64,000 nucleotides of DNA from Dethiosulfatarculus sandiegensis (lineage in GTDB: Bacteria > Desulfobacterota > Desulfarculia > Desulfarculales > Desulfarculaceae). The notes beneath the pieces are model-generated. The model worked only from the letters and a program-made list of their open reading frames with translations. It did no database searches and was not told the origin of the DNA. Positions 9,201 through 17,118 of this stretch are shown piece after piece (the first letter of the stretch is position 1; every line of letters starts with the position of its first letter). Where the stretch lies: assembly GCF_000931935.2 (NCBI RefSeq), contig NZ_AZAC01000038.1:1-64000 (forward strand), read 5' to 3'. The translations under genes and the position numbers were made by a program.

Positions 9201-10701
9201 CCGCGCCCATGAAATCCGGGTCCAGTTTCTGGCCAATGGCGGTGATCACCAGGTCGGCCTTGATCTCCATCACCTCGGTCTCGTCATACTCGGGCGAGAA
9301 CCTGCCTTCCTCGTCAAACACCCTGGTGCACAGCTTCAAAATCAGGCCCACGGCCTGGTTTCCTTTTATGATGATTCCCTTGACTCCCCGGCGGTGAATG
9401 AAATACACCCCTTCTTCCAGGGCCTCTTCTATTTCCCAGGGGCTGGCGGGCTGTTCCTCGGCAGACTCCAGCATGACCATGGTGACGGCCTTGGCCTGGT
9501 TGCGCAGGGCCGTGCGGGCGGCGTCTATGGCCACATTACCGCCGCCTATGACCACCACTTCCCCGCCTTGAGGCGCCTCTTCGGAAAGGGCTTTGGCCTT
9601 TAGGTAATCCAGGGCGGTAACCACATTGGCTGATTCCTCGCCGGGCACCCCCAGGTTGAAGCTCTTGGAAGCGCCCACCGCCAGGAAAACCGCGTCATGG
9701 TCACGGCGCAGGTCATCCAGGGTTATATCCCGGCCAACGGGGGTGTTGGTCTTTATTTCCACCCCCATTTTTCTGATATATTCCACTTCACCGGCCAAAA
9801 CCCCTTCCGGCAGGCGATAGGCTGGAACTCCCACGGCCAAAGCGCCTCCGGCCACGGGCAAGGCCTCGAAGATAGTGGATTTTATGCCCCGTCTGGCCAG
9901 GTGATAGGCGCAGGCCAGACCGCCGGGGCCCGAACCCACTATGGCCACCTTCTCGCTCCTGGGCTCGACTTCGGGCTGAACCACTGAATCCAGCCCGGCC
10001 TGATCCGCCACAAAGCGCTTGATATCCCTTATGGCCACGGCCTCGTCCACATCCAGGCGGCGGCAGGAATCCTCGCAGGGATGGGGACAGATGCGGCCGA
10101 TAACCCCGGGCAGGGGCAGGTCATCCATGATGATGCTCAAGGATCTTTCATAATCCCCTGTCTTGGCCATCTGCACATAGCCCTGCACATTCAAATTGGC
10201 CGGACAGGCGATCTTGCAGGGAGCGCGGTCCAGTTTGGTGAGCGCATAGGCATTGGGAAAGGCCTGGGCGTAACTTTTGTATATGGCCTTTCTTTTGCTG
10301 AGGCCCTGGTCAAACTCGTTAGGCACCTCCACAGGGCAGGCCTCTATACAGTCCCCGCAGGCTGTACAGGCCTCCATATCCACATACCTGGCCTTTTGGC
10401 GCACCTTGGCAATGAAACGCCCCGGCTCGCCGTTGAGCTCCTTTACTTCGGCATCTGTAATTATCTCGATGTTTAAGTGGCGTCCGCACTCCACCAGCTT
10501 GGGGGAGACGATGCACATGGCGCAATCATTGGTGGGAAAGGTTTTGTCCAACTGGGCCATGCGGCCGCCGATGGCCGGGCCCTTTTCAACCAGGTAAACA
10601 TAGTAACCTGAATTAGCCAGATCCAAGGATGCCTGAACGCCGCCGATGCCGGCGCCCACCACCATCACAGCCCCGACCTTACCCGCGACCGGTCCTGCCA
10701 T
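6271..10701 (-). CDS. hdrA: Giant HdrA-like flavoprotein with inserted GltD/NfnB-type module
   Basis: 1476 aa; single HdrA is usually ~650 aa. Order of parts: HdrA FAD site (VGAGIGG, ~15-21) and its cysteine loop (to ~72); a ferredoxin-like CTACGDCIEACP (112-123); a GltD/NfnB-like module (~155-560) with its own Cys cluster (C162, C166, C205, C209, C213), FAD site GSGPGG (256-261) and pyridine-nucleotide site GGGNVA (386-391); a CLNCGVCCECLRC group (625-637); the rest of HdrA unit 1 with QCVGSR...CSAVCC (723-743); then HdrA unit 2 with VCNCGINIGG (931-940), FAD site (1069-1077) and QCVGSR...CSRLCC (1218-1235); and two C-terminal [4Fe-4S] motifs (1413-1423, 1442-1452). Heading mvhD-metV-metF, it probably moves electrons between NAD(P)H, ferredoxin and methylene-THF by flavin-based bifurcation. 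No HdrB or HdrC is adjacent. Confidence 0.9.
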   Translation of the reverse strand: MAGPVAGKVGAVMVVGAGIGGVQASLDLANSGYYVYLVEKGPAIGGRMAQLDKTFPTNDCAMCIVSPKLVECGRHLNIEIITDAEVKELNGEPGRFIAKVRQKARYVDMEACTACGDCIEACPVEVPNEFDQGLSKRKAIYKSYAQAFPNAYALTKLDRAPCKIACPANLNVQGYVQMAKTGDYERSLSIIMDDLPLPGVIGRICPHPCEDSCRRLDVDEAVAIRDIKRFVADQAGLDSVVQPEVEPRSEKVAIVGSGPGGLACAYHLARRGIKSTIFEALPVAGGALAVGVPAYRLPEGVLAGEVEYIRKMGVEIKTNTPVGRDITLDDLRRDHDAVFLAVGASKSFNLGVPGEESANVVTALDYLKAKALSEEAPQGGEVVVIGGGNVAIDAARTALRNQAKAVTMVMLESAEEQPASPWEIEEALEEGVYFIHRRGVKGIIIKGNQAVGLILKLCTRVFDEEGRFSPEYDETEVMEIKADLVITAIGQKLDPDFMGAGVEIELTPRGTIATDPVTMATNLDGVFAGGDAVTGPWIAIGAVAAGKQAAISMERMFMGEDLQQGREPLEMKPPEEQNYNPIEPDLPKIERARMAQRPPEERIKDFDEFEAGLSPEQVEKEGARCLNCGVCCECLRCVEACKAKAPAHEDVDRDLELEVGSVIMAPGFDPFDPSLFDTYSYARHQNVVTAMEFERILSASGPYQGHLQRPSDGVEPKRIAWLQCVGSRDINRCDNGYCSAVCCMYAIKEAVIAKEHASQELDTSIFFMDMRTYGKDFEKYYERAKDDHGVRFIRSRVHTIDPVEGDRLRIVYATEDGESKEEYFDMVVLSVGLQTGPEAMELAKTMGVELTDYNFTETSSFAPVATTRPGVFACGSFAGPKDIPQTVMEASAAACAGSVDLAQSRGTLTRAVEYPLEKDISGDEPRVGVFVCNCGINIGGVVDVPGVKEYAAGLPHVAYVDENLFTCSQDTQAKIKDAIEENRLNRVVVASCSTRTHEPLFQETIREAGLNKYLFEMANIRDQDSWVHQKEPEKATNKAKDLVRMAVAKAALIEPLHQVSLAVKKSALVIGGGVAGMNAALYLADSGYPVCLVEKQGFLGGNAHLLLNTWKGEDIAPYLAELIQKVEEHPEIAVHMKSRVSDAKGFVGNFQTTLTHEDQTQTVLEHGVAVIATGGKETQPNEYLYGEHQAVRTSLEFDQEIKGDPDLALGLEAVAFIQCVGSRTPERPYCSRLCCTHSVESAIRVKEKNPAARVFIIYRDIRTYGVREDLYKKARELGVLFIRYTLDHKPLVSAEGGKVVVRARDHVLGRYIDFPVDRLVLAAAIAPNPVEELVNAYKTQLDAEGFFLEAHMKLRPVDFASDGLYLAGLAHFPKPIDESIAQASAAAGRALTVLATDTINVGGVVATVNPDKCSVCLTCVRTCPYQVPKIKDGAAYIEVASCYGCGACVAECPGKAITLQHFTDEQILAKEKAAMG

Positions 10702-11189
10702 ATTTTTTCACCCCTGCTTCAGGCGGCACTACTGGAACACCTATCCCTACCTCCGCTTTTAACTGAATCAGGGACCTGTCTTTTATGAAACCGCTTGAAC
10801 TGGAGAATATGTAAGCTTGAAATTCAGATAGTGTCCGAAAAAAACGGCGAACCGACTTTTTCGTCAGGCCCCTGGCTGCGGCGGGACGCCTGCCGCATCA
10901 TTAACGCCCCGACCGGGGGATAGCACGAGCTACGCTTATTATAACTATCTCTATGGACTTAGTAGGCTCTATCATAGAAAAATCTCACTTAGGGGTCAAG
11001 TAGAACCCTAATTAAGTCTATTTATTAACAGTCTATTAAATAGTAGGTATTTAGTAAATCGCTTTAGGTGAAAACCATGAAAAGGAGCTGCTCTAAAAGA
11101 GGGGGGTTGGACGAAACTAAGCTGAATTACACAAATAAATTCTGCTTATTCCAAAAGTGCAAAAACTATTTTCATGCGCTCCATAGAAT
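10702..11189. other. Intergenic region between hdrA and fhs
   Basis: No coding frame is supported. It holds the promoter at 10964-10999 and a long hdrA leader. The leader contains a hairpin-forming CCCCGGTCGGGG (around 10904-10917) and a second G/C-rich segment at 10865-10900. The part at 10925-11070 is AT-rich with repeated short TCTATTTATTA/TCTATTAAATAG-like words. I do not recognise a riboswitch. Confidence 0.4.
10964..10999 (-). promoter_or_regulatory. Sigma70-type promoter for the hdrA operon
   Basis: On the minus strand TTGACC (10999-10994), 17 bp, TATGAT (10976-10971). This close-to-consensus pair would start transcription near 10964, giving a leader of about 260 nt before hdrA. Confidence 0.5.
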
Positions 11190-11224
11190 AAGGAAGGGGC
11201 CCTTTAGGAAAAGGCCCCTTCCTT
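11190..11224. terminator. Hairpin downstream of fhs
   Basis: A perfect 12-bp stem (AAGGAAGGGGCC and its complement) with an 11-nt loop lies 20 nt beyond the fhs stop. The T tract on the minus side is weak, so termination efficiency is uncertain. Confidence 0.6.
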
Positions 11225-11243
11225 TATCTTGCGGACAATTTTT

Positions 11244-13016
11244 TTAGAACAGGCCGGTCACCTTGCCGCTCTCGGGATCCACATCCACCCTGCGGAAGGC
11301 CGGGTTGGAGCCGGTGCCGGGCATCAGGCTGATGGTGCCGGCCACGGGCACCACAAATCCGGCGCCGCCGTAGGTCAGGATCTCGCGCACGAACAGACGC
11401 CATCCCTCGGGCACACCCTTCAGGGCCGGGTTGTCGCTCAAGGAGAGGTGAGTCTTGACCATGCAGGTGCCAAGCTTGCTCAGCTCGGGATCGGCCTCGA
11501 TCTTCTTGGCCTTGGCCAGGGCGGTGTCGGAGTAATCCACGCCGTCTGCGCCGTAGACTTCCTTGGCGATCTTGTCAATGCGATCGCGCAGGGGCAACTC
11601 GAGGTCGTACAGGAACTTGAAGTCGTTCTCTTCTTCGCAGGCGTCCTTGACGGCGTCGGCGAACTCTAAAGCGCCCTCGCCACCGTATTCCCAGTGGCGG
11701 CTTAAGGCCACGCGGGCGCCGGCGGCCTCGGCCAGGCGGCGCACTGCGGCGATTTCATTGTCGGTATCGGTGTAGAAGGCGTTGATGCAGACCACGGGGT
11801 TGATGCCGGCCTTCTTCACGGTCTCGATGTGATGGATCAGGTTCTTGCAACCTTCCTCGACCCAACCCACGTTCTCGCCGTTGTACTCTTCGGGCATGGG
11901 CTTGCCGGGGACCGGGATGGGAGCGCCGCCGTGGCATTTCAGCGCCCTGATGGTGGCAACCACCACCGCGCAGTTGGGCTTCAAGCCACTGTAACGGCAC
12001 TTCAGGTTCCAGAACTTCTCAAATCCGATGTCGGCGCCAAAGCCGGACTCGGTGATGTGATAGTCGCTGAGTTTCAGGGCAACGCGGTCGGCCAGGATGG
12101 AGCTCTGGCCAATGGCGATATTGGCAAAGGGACCGGCGTGCACAAAGACCGGCTGACCTTCCAGGCTCTGCAGCAGGTTGGGGTTCAAGGCCTCAACCAT
12201 CCAGGCGGTCATGGCGCCGCCGACCTGCAGGTCGTCGGTGGTGATGGGCTTGCCGGTGCGGTCGTAGGCCACCACGATCTTGCCGATGCGCTCGCGCATG
12301 TCTTTCAAATCCTTGGCCACGGCCAGGATAGCCATAACCTCGGAGGAGACTGCGATGCCGAACCTGGACTGCATGGTGAAGCCGTCGGCGCGTCCACCCA
12401 TACCGATCATGATATTGCGCAGGGCCTGGCAGCAGTAGTCGATGATGAAGCCCATCTCCACGTTGGTGGGATCGATGTTCAGGCGCTTCATACCGCTTAA
12501 GCGTTCCAACTGCTCGTCAGTGTAGTTGCGCTCATGCTGCATACGGGCGTTCAAGGCCACCATGGCCAGGTTGTGGGAGTTCATGATGGCGTTGATGTCG
12601 CCGGTGAGTCCCAGGCTGAAAGGAGTGAGCGGGATGCACTGGGCCAGGCCGCCGCCCGCCGCGGAACCCTTGATGTTCATGGTGGGGCCGCCTGACGGCT
12701 GACGAATGGCAGCGGTGACGTTCATGCCACGCTGGCCCATACCCTCTACCAAACCCATGGTGGTGGTGGATTTCCCCTCACCCAAGGGGGTGGGGGTGAT
12801 GGCGGTGACGTCGACGTACTTGCCGTCGGGTTTGTCTTTCAGACGGTCCAGCACTTTTTTGTAGTCGACTTTTGCCACATAGTGACCGTGGAGCAGAAGC
12901 TCGTCATCGGTGATCCCCAGGTCTCCGGCGATCTCCTTGATGGGCTTCATGAACTCCTCAGCCGCCTGAGCGATTTTCCAATCCGGATTTTTGGTTGGGT
13001 CCGGCAGCTTGGGCAT
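11244..13016 (-). CDS. fhs: Formate-tetrahydrofolate ligase
   Basis: 590 aa, slightly longer than the ~557 usual for clostridial enzymes because of the N-terminus. It makes 10-formyl-THF from formate, THF and ATP, the entry step of the methyl branch. The P-loop TPLGEGKSTT sits at 76-85, followed by RQPSGGPTMNIKGSAAGGG (substrate and THF region), LTGDINAIMNSHNLA, FVHAGPFANIAIGQSSILAD and the C-terminal GTISLMPGTGSNP. AGGAGG precedes the ATG by about 5 nt. It is transcribed alone on the minus strand from the promoter at 13110-13139 and lies back-to-back with nfnAB. Together with metF/metV it covers two of the methyl-branch steps; folD is not in the window. Confidence 0.97.
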   Translation of the reverse strand: MPKLPDPTKNPDWKIAQAAEEFMKPIKEIAGDLGITDDELLLHGHYVAKVDYKKVLDRLKDKPDGKYVDVTAITPTPLGEGKSTTTMGLVEGMGQRGMNVTAAIRQPSGGPTMNIKGSAAGGGLAQCIPLTPFSLGLTGDINAIMNSHNLAMVALNARMQHERNYTDEQLERLSGMKRLNIDPTNVEMGFIIDYCCQALRNIMIGMGGRADGFTMQSRFGIAVSSEVMAILAVAKDLKDMRERIGKIVVAYDRTGKPITTDDLQVGGAMTAWMVEALNPNLLQSLEGQPVFVHAGPFANIAIGQSSILADRVALKLSDYHITESGFGADIGFEKFWNLKCRYSGLKPNCAVVVATIRALKCHGGAPIPVPGKPMPEEYNGENVGWVEEGCKNLIHHIETVKKAGINPVVCINAFYTDTDNEIAAVRRLAEAAGARVALSRHWEYGGEGALEFADAVKDACEEENDFKFLYDLELPLRDRIDKIAKEVYGADGVDYSDTALAKAKKIEADPELSKLGTCMVKTHLSLSDNPALKGVPEGWRLFVREILTYGGAGFVVPVAGTISLMPGTGSNPAFRRVDVDPESGKVTGLF

Positions 13017-13109
13017 TTCTCGTCCTCCTTAAGACTTTATTCGCTTCAAAATTCTATGTACGGGGTGAAAACCCTTTTCGCGTATACTAATTCTATTGAG
13101 AACAACCGG

Positions 13110-13139
13110 CAAATACCATGCAGATCGCAGGTTTGTCAA
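13110..13139 (-). promoter_or_regulatory. Promoter of fhs
   Basis: On the minus strand TTGACA (13139-13134), 18 bp, TATTTG (13115-13110). The perfect -35 box and the position 94 nt or more before the fhs start make it the best candidate in this intergenic region. Confidence 0.45.
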
Positions 13140-13215
13140 GTAATAACATCTTTACAAAAAGTTTGAAAACCTATATCTCTAATCCGATCGGCAAGGCTCT
13201 TTTAACTATCACGGT

Positions 13216-13288
13216 TTGACATTCATGGGCAAGCGGTGGTAATTGGGGTGTGCAGGTGGTAGACCCGACTGTTCAGTATCTCTACCAC
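13216..13288 (+). promoter_or_regulatory. Promoter and possible operator of nfnAB
   Basis: TTGACA at 13216-13221 is followed after 18 bp by TAATTG (13240-13245). Just downstream is an 8-bp perfect inverted repeat, GTGGTAGA (13256-13263) and TCTACCAC (13281-13288), with 17 bp between the arms, where a repressor could bind. The sequence is seen; the regulatory role is inferred. Confidence 0.4.
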
Positions 13289-13343
13289 TTCCTACAGAAT
13301 TGCGGAATTAAGTCTGGGACAACCGGATACTGACGGAGGAAAA

Positions 13344-14195
13344 ATGTACCAAATACTTTCGAAAACCGAACTAGCCCAGGGCACGGTTGTGGCAAATGAG
13401 ATCCACGCGCCCAAAATTGCAGCCAAGGCCAAGCCGGGGCAATTCATCATCCTAAGGGTGAATGAAACTGGCGAACGCATCCCCTTGACCATGGCCAACA
13501 CCAATGAGGAACGCGGCACCATCACAATCATCTACCAGGTTGTGGGAAAAACCACCGCGCTTTTGGCCAGCATGTCCGCCATGGACCATCTGGCAGACGT
13601 GGTCGGCCCCTTGGGCCGCCCCACTCCCATCGAGAAGAAGGGCACCATTATCTGTGTCGGCGGCGGCACCGGCGTGGCCGTGCTGCACCCCATCACCAAG
13701 GGCTTTAAGGAAGCGGGCAACCATGTCATAGCCATTATCGGCGCCCGCAACAAAGACCTCCTGATCATGGAAAAAGAGATGAAGGCCGCCAGCAACGAGC
13801 TGTACGTCTGCACCGACGACGGCTCCTACGGCCACCACGGCTTTGTCACCGACGTGCTGAAAGAGCAGCTGGAAAAACACGGCGCAGCGGTCAAGGAAGC
13901 CGTCTGCATCGGACCCGTGCCGATGATGAAATTCTGCTCCAAAGTCACCAAGGACTTTGGGATTCCCACCATGGTGAGCTTAAACGCAATCATGGTCGAC
14001 GGAACCGGCATGTGCGGCTGCTGCCGCGTGCAGGTGGGCGACGAGACCAAGTTCGCCTGTGTGGACGGTCCTGAATTTGACGCCCATAAAGTTGATTTCG
14101 ACGGTCTTTCCGCCAGGTTAACCGCCTATCAGAAGCAGGAAAAAGAGGCCATGGACGCCTATCAGAAAAAATGCTCCTGCTCAACCGAAGCTTAA
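13344..14195 (+). CDS. nfnA: NfnA-type ferredoxin-NADP reductase subunit (SudB-like)
   Basis: 283 aa. Ferredoxin-NADP+ reductase fold: FAD motif RIPLTMAN (46-53), nucleotide-binding GGGTGVAVLHPI (107-118), and a C-terminal cysteine set C224, C227, C239 (MCGCCRVQVGDETKFACVDG) for a [2Fe-2S] cluster. This is the small subunit of NADH-dependent ferredoxin:NADP+ oxidoreductase, which transfers electrons reversibly between NADH, NADPH and reduced ferredoxin. The same protein has been called sulfide dehydrogenase subunit beta (SudB). A good GGAGG precedes the ATG. It is followed after 18 nt by nfnB. The neighbouring PyrK gene (51.9 kb) belongs to the same fold, but the partner here clearly marks NfnA. 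Confidence 0.9.
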   Translation: MYQILSKTELAQGTVVANEIHAPKIAAKAKPGQFIILRVNETGERIPLTMANTNEERGTITIIYQVVGKTTALLASMSAMDHLADVVGPLGRPTPIEKKGTIICVGGGTGVAVLHPITKGFKEAGNHVIAIIGARNKDLLIMEKEMKAASNELYVCTDDGSYGHHGFVTDVLKEQLEKHGAAVKEAVCIGPVPMMKFCSKVTKDFGIPTMVSLNAIMVDGTGMCGCCRVQVGDETKFACVDGPEFDAHKVDFDGLSARLTAYQKQEKEAMDAYQKKCSCSTEA

Positions 14196-14213
14196 AAGTA
14201 AGAGAGGTTTACC

Positions 14214-15632
14214 ATGGCCACTGAATTGAAGAAGAAGAAAGAGAAAACTCCCCGCCAGGCCATGCCCGAGCAGGCGGCCGAGGTGAGAAGGCGCAACTTT
14301 GACGAAGTTCCCCTGGGCTTTCCCGAGGAGCTTGCCATGCTCGAGGCCTCCCGCTGCCTGAGCTGTAAAAAACCCGCCTGTGTGGAAGGCTGCCCGGTGA
14401 GCGTGGATATTCCCGCCTTTATCAACAAGGTCAAGGAAGGCGACTTCACAGGCGCTATCCTGAAGATCTGGGAGAAGAACAGCTTCCCGGCGGTCTGCGG
14501 CAGGGTCTGCCCCCAGGAAAACCAGTGCGAGGGCAACTGCATCGTCGGTAAAAAAGACAAACCCGTTGCCATCGGCAGCCTGGAAAGGTTTGTCGCCGAC
14601 TGGGCCAGGAACCAAAATGACATTCCCATGCCTCCCATTGAAAAGAAAACCGGCAAAAAGGTGGCGGTGGTGGGCTCCGGCCCCGGCGGCCTCACCGTGG
14701 CCGGCGACCTGATCAGAAAAGGCCACGAGGTTACGGTCTTTGAGGCCTTCCACAAACCCGGCGGCGTGTTGGTCTACGGCATCCCCGAGTTCCGCCTGCC
14801 CAAGGCCATTGTGGCCCATGAATGCAACTTCATGGAAAAGATGGGCGTGAAATTCGAAACCAACGTGGTGGTCGGCCAGACCATCACCGTGGACGAACTT
14901 TTGAATGATGAAGGCTATGACGCAGTCTATATCGGCGTGGGCGCGGGCCTGCCCAGGTTCCTGAACATCCCCGGTGAAAACCTCATGGGCGTCTACAGCG
15001 CCAACGAGTACCTCACCCGCAGCAACCTGATGAAGGCCTACCGCTTCCCCGAGTATGACACTCCCCTGGTCACAGGCGAGCATGTCTGCGTCTTTGGCGG
15101 CGGCAACGTGGCCATGGACGCCCTGCGCACCTCCATGCGTATGGGCAGCGACGATGTGAAGTGCATCTACCGCCGCAGCAGGGACGAGCTGCCCGCCCGC
15201 GGTGAAGAGATTCATCACGCCGAGCAGGAAGGCATCGAGTTCTTCTTCCTGCATTCGCCTTTACGCTTTATCGGCGACGAAAACGGTTGGGTGAAGGCGG
15301 TCGAGCTTCAGGAAATGCAGCTGGGCGAGCCCGATGACAGCGGCCGCCGCCGTCCCGAGCCCATCCCCGGCAGCGTAAAGACAGTGGACTGCGACCTGGC
15401 CATCATCGCGGTGGGCGCAGGCGCAAACCCGCTGGTCACCTCCACCACCGATGGACTCGATACCAACAAGTGGGGTTACATTGTGGCCAACGAAGAGACC
15501 GGCAAGACCAAAAAAGGGCAGGTCTGGGCCGGCGGCGACATTGTCACCGGAGCGGCTACGGTTATTCTGGCCGCCGGTGCGGGCAGGGGCGCCGCGGACT
15601 CCATCCACGAGTACCTGACCTGGGGTTGGTAG
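14214..15632 (+). CDS. nfnB: NfnB-type NADPH oxidoreductase (GltD-like)
   Basis: 472 aa. The N-terminal iron-sulfur domain has CLSCKKPACVEGCP (48-61) and VCGRVCPQENQCEGNC (94-109). An FAD site GSGPGG (154-159) and a second nucleotide site FGGGNVAMDALRTSMRMG follow, and the C-terminus reads WAGGDIVTGAATVILAAGAGR. This pattern fits the large Nfn subunit, often annotated as NADPH-dependent homotetrameric glutamate synthase (GltA) or SudA. The direct pairing with nfnA, and the absence of a GltB-type glutamate synthase partner, supports Nfn. It is the closest standalone relative of the module inserted in the HdrA protein at 6271-10701. Confidence 0.92.
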   Translation: MATELKKKKEKTPRQAMPEQAAEVRRRNFDEVPLGFPEELAMLEASRCLSCKKPACVEGCPVSVDIPAFINKVKEGDFTGAILKIWEKNSFPAVCGRVCPQENQCEGNCIVGKKDKPVAIGSLERFVADWARNQNDIPMPPIEKKTGKKVAVVGSGPGGLTVAGDLIRKGHEVTVFEAFHKPGGVLVYGIPEFRLPKAIVAHECNFMEKMGVKFETNVVVGQTITVDELLNDEGYDAVYIGVGAGLPRFLNIPGENLMGVYSANEYLTRSNLMKAYRFPEYDTPLVTGEHVCVFGGGNVAMDALRTSMRMGSDDVKCIYRRSRDELPARGEEIHHAEQEGIEFFFLHSPLRFIGDENGWVKAVELQEMQLGEPDDSGRRRPEPIPGSVKTVDCDLAIIAVGAGANPLVTSTTDGLDTNKWGYIVANEETGKTKKGQVWAGGDIVTGAATVILAAGAGRGAADSIHEYLTWGW

Positions 15633-15669
15633 CTCAAATTTGACAATGGTGGTACATTAAGCCATTGCG

Positions 15670-15703
15670 GAGGGGGGGCCGTTTATTCCGGCCCTCCCTT
15701 TTT
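15670..15703 (+). terminator. Intrinsic terminator after nfnAB
   Basis: A G-run/C-run hairpin (GGGGGGCC against GGCCCTCCC, loop GTTTATTCC) is followed by TTTTT 38 nt past the nfnB stop. Confidence 0.75.
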
Positions 15704-15759
15704 AAAGAGATAGTAATAAAATCAACGGATTATAGGTTAGGTCAAAAATAAGACGCGCC

Positions 15760-16536
15760 ATGGAAGACGTACAAAACCAGACAGATCACCGCAATATACC
15801 AATCGATAAAGTAGGGGTGAAGGACATTCGCCACCCCATAACGGTTTTGGACCGTGCCAATGGCGTGCAAAAGACCGTGGCCTCCATAAATATGTACGTG
15901 AACCTTCCCCACCATTACAAGGGCACGCACATGAGCCGCTTCATTGAGGTTCTGAGCGACTATTCGGATAATATAAACCTCCGGAACCTAAAAGATATTC
16001 TGGAGGCCATGAAAAAACGCTTGAACGCCCACAGCGCCCATATTGAGGTGGACTTCCCCTATTTCATCAAAAAAACCGCACCGGTGAGCGGGGCGAGGAG
16101 CCTTTTGGAATACAACATCGCCTACCGGGGCAGTATAAACGGCTCGGGCCTGGATCTGGTGGTGGAGGTTAAAGTCCCGGTGACCACCCTTTGCCCCTGT
16201 TCCCAGATGATCAGCGACCAGGGTGCGCACAACCAAAGGGGTGTGGTCAACGTGGCGGTGAGGTTCAAGGAATTCATCTGGATCGAAGACATCATCCGCC
16301 TGGTGGAGGAATCCGCTTCCTGCGAGGTCTTCAGCCTGCTTAAAAGGCAGGACGAAAAATACGTCACTGAAAAGGCCTACGGAAACCCGATGTTTGTGGA
16401 AGATGTGGTTCGCGAGGTCAGCGGCAAGCTGGATAAGGTGCCCGAGATCATCTGGTTTACTGTCGAGAGTGAAAACTTCGAGTCCATCCACAATCATTCG
16501 GCCTATGCTTATGTGGAAAAAGACAAGCGCAAGTGA
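15760..16536 (+). CDS. folE2: GTP cyclohydrolase FolE2 (type IB)
   Basis: 258 aa. It converts GTP to 7,8-dihydroneopterin triphosphate, the first step of folate synthesis, and uses various metals rather than zinc only. FolE2 hallmarks: IPIDKVGVKDIRHPI near the N-terminus, the metal-binding Cys region TTLCPCSQMISDQGAHNQRG (about 144-163), and VEDVVREV plus SIHNHSAYAY at the C-terminus. Placing a folate-synthesis gene immediately downstream of the C1/redox block fits the heavy THF demand of the pathway. It is followed by the RF-like gene after only 6 nt. Confidence 0.95.
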   Translation: MEDVQNQTDHRNIPIDKVGVKDIRHPITVLDRANGVQKTVASINMYVNLPHHYKGTHMSRFIEVLSDYSDNINLRNLKDILEAMKKRLNAHSAHIEVDFPYFIKKTAPVSGARSLLEYNIAYRGSINGSGLDLVVEVKVPVTTLCPCSQMISDQGAHNQRGVVNVAVRFKEFIWIEDIIRLVEESASCEVFSLLKRQDEKYVTEKAYGNPMFVEDVVREVSGKLDKVPEIIWFTVESENFESIHNHSAYAYVEKDKRK

Positions 16537-16542
16537 GTTGTC

Positions 16543-16881
16543 ATGGCCGAGCACCTGCCCCTGAAAAAGGCGGATCTTGAATTCGAATTCTACAAAGCCC
16601 AGGGTCCGGGCGGCCAGCACAGAAACAAGGTGGCCACAGCGGTCAGGCTCACCCATATTCCCACCGGCTTCACCGTAAGTGCAACCGAAAGGCGCAGCCG
16701 GACCCAAAATCTGGAAAAGGCCATAGAACGCCTTAAGATCAAACTGGCCCGGGCAGGGCGCAAAGAAAAGCCCAGGGTGCCGACCAAACCAAGCAAGGCA
16801 GCCCGCAGAAAACGGCTGGAAGCCAAAAAGGCCCGCTCAAGCATTAAAAAACAAAGGGGCCGGGTAACCTCCTGGTCCTAG
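16543..16881 (+). CDS. Small RF-1 domain protein with GGQ motif (ribosome rescue-like)
   Basis: 112 aa. The GPGGQHRNKV motif (21-30) is the peptidyl-tRNA hydrolysis loop of class I release factors. The protein lacks any codon-recognition domain and ends in a strongly basic tail (RKRLEAKKARSSIKKQRGR). That is the layout of stop-codon-independent rescue factors such as ArfB/YaeJ, though the tail is shorter and differs in detail. An RF-2 fragment or RF-like regulator is possible. It is probably co-transcribed with folE2. Confidence 0.85.
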   Translation: MAEHLPLKKADLEFEFYKAQGPGGQHRNKVATAVRLTHIPTGFTVSATERRSRTQNLEKAIERLKIKLARAGRKEKPRVPTKPSKAARRKRLEAKKARSSIKKQRGRVTSWS

Positions 16882-17118
16882 CAAGGTCTTTCTGTAAAAA
16901 ACACTCATCTCCTTAAAATAAAGATTCATTTTCTATTCTTTTAAAAAAATCCCATTCCCCAAAAGCCCCTTTGCCAAGGGAAAATTCAATATAAACACCC
17001 TGTAGCGCCTTTTTACCTACATTAAAAAAGCCTAAAGTTCACCGCGCGGCCAACCGATGGAATAGGTGTATGCGGTGGAGGGAACCACTGTAATAACCCC
17101 AAGGAAAGGGAACTCACC

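Noticed and set aside
5980..9603. Two long plus-strand frames of 467 and 737 codons opposite hdrA
   Set aside because: They mirror the GC-rich codon pattern of hdrA on the other strand, contain no known motifs, and the minus-strand HdrA has unambiguous domain signatures.
10702..10964. A THF or SAM riboswitch in the hdrA leader
   Set aside because: None of the conserved core words I know for those classes is present.
11190..11224. Mobile element end near fhs
   Set aside because: The inverted repeat is a simple terminator-like hairpin directly after fhs; no transposase is near.
14181..15254. Minus-strand 357-codon frame opposite nfnB
   Set aside because: Antisense shadow of the strongly coding nfnB gene; no ribosome-binding site or motif.
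16590..16844. Minus-strand 84-codon frame opposite the RF-like gene
   Set aside because: Shadow of the GGQ-containing gene; no supporting signals.
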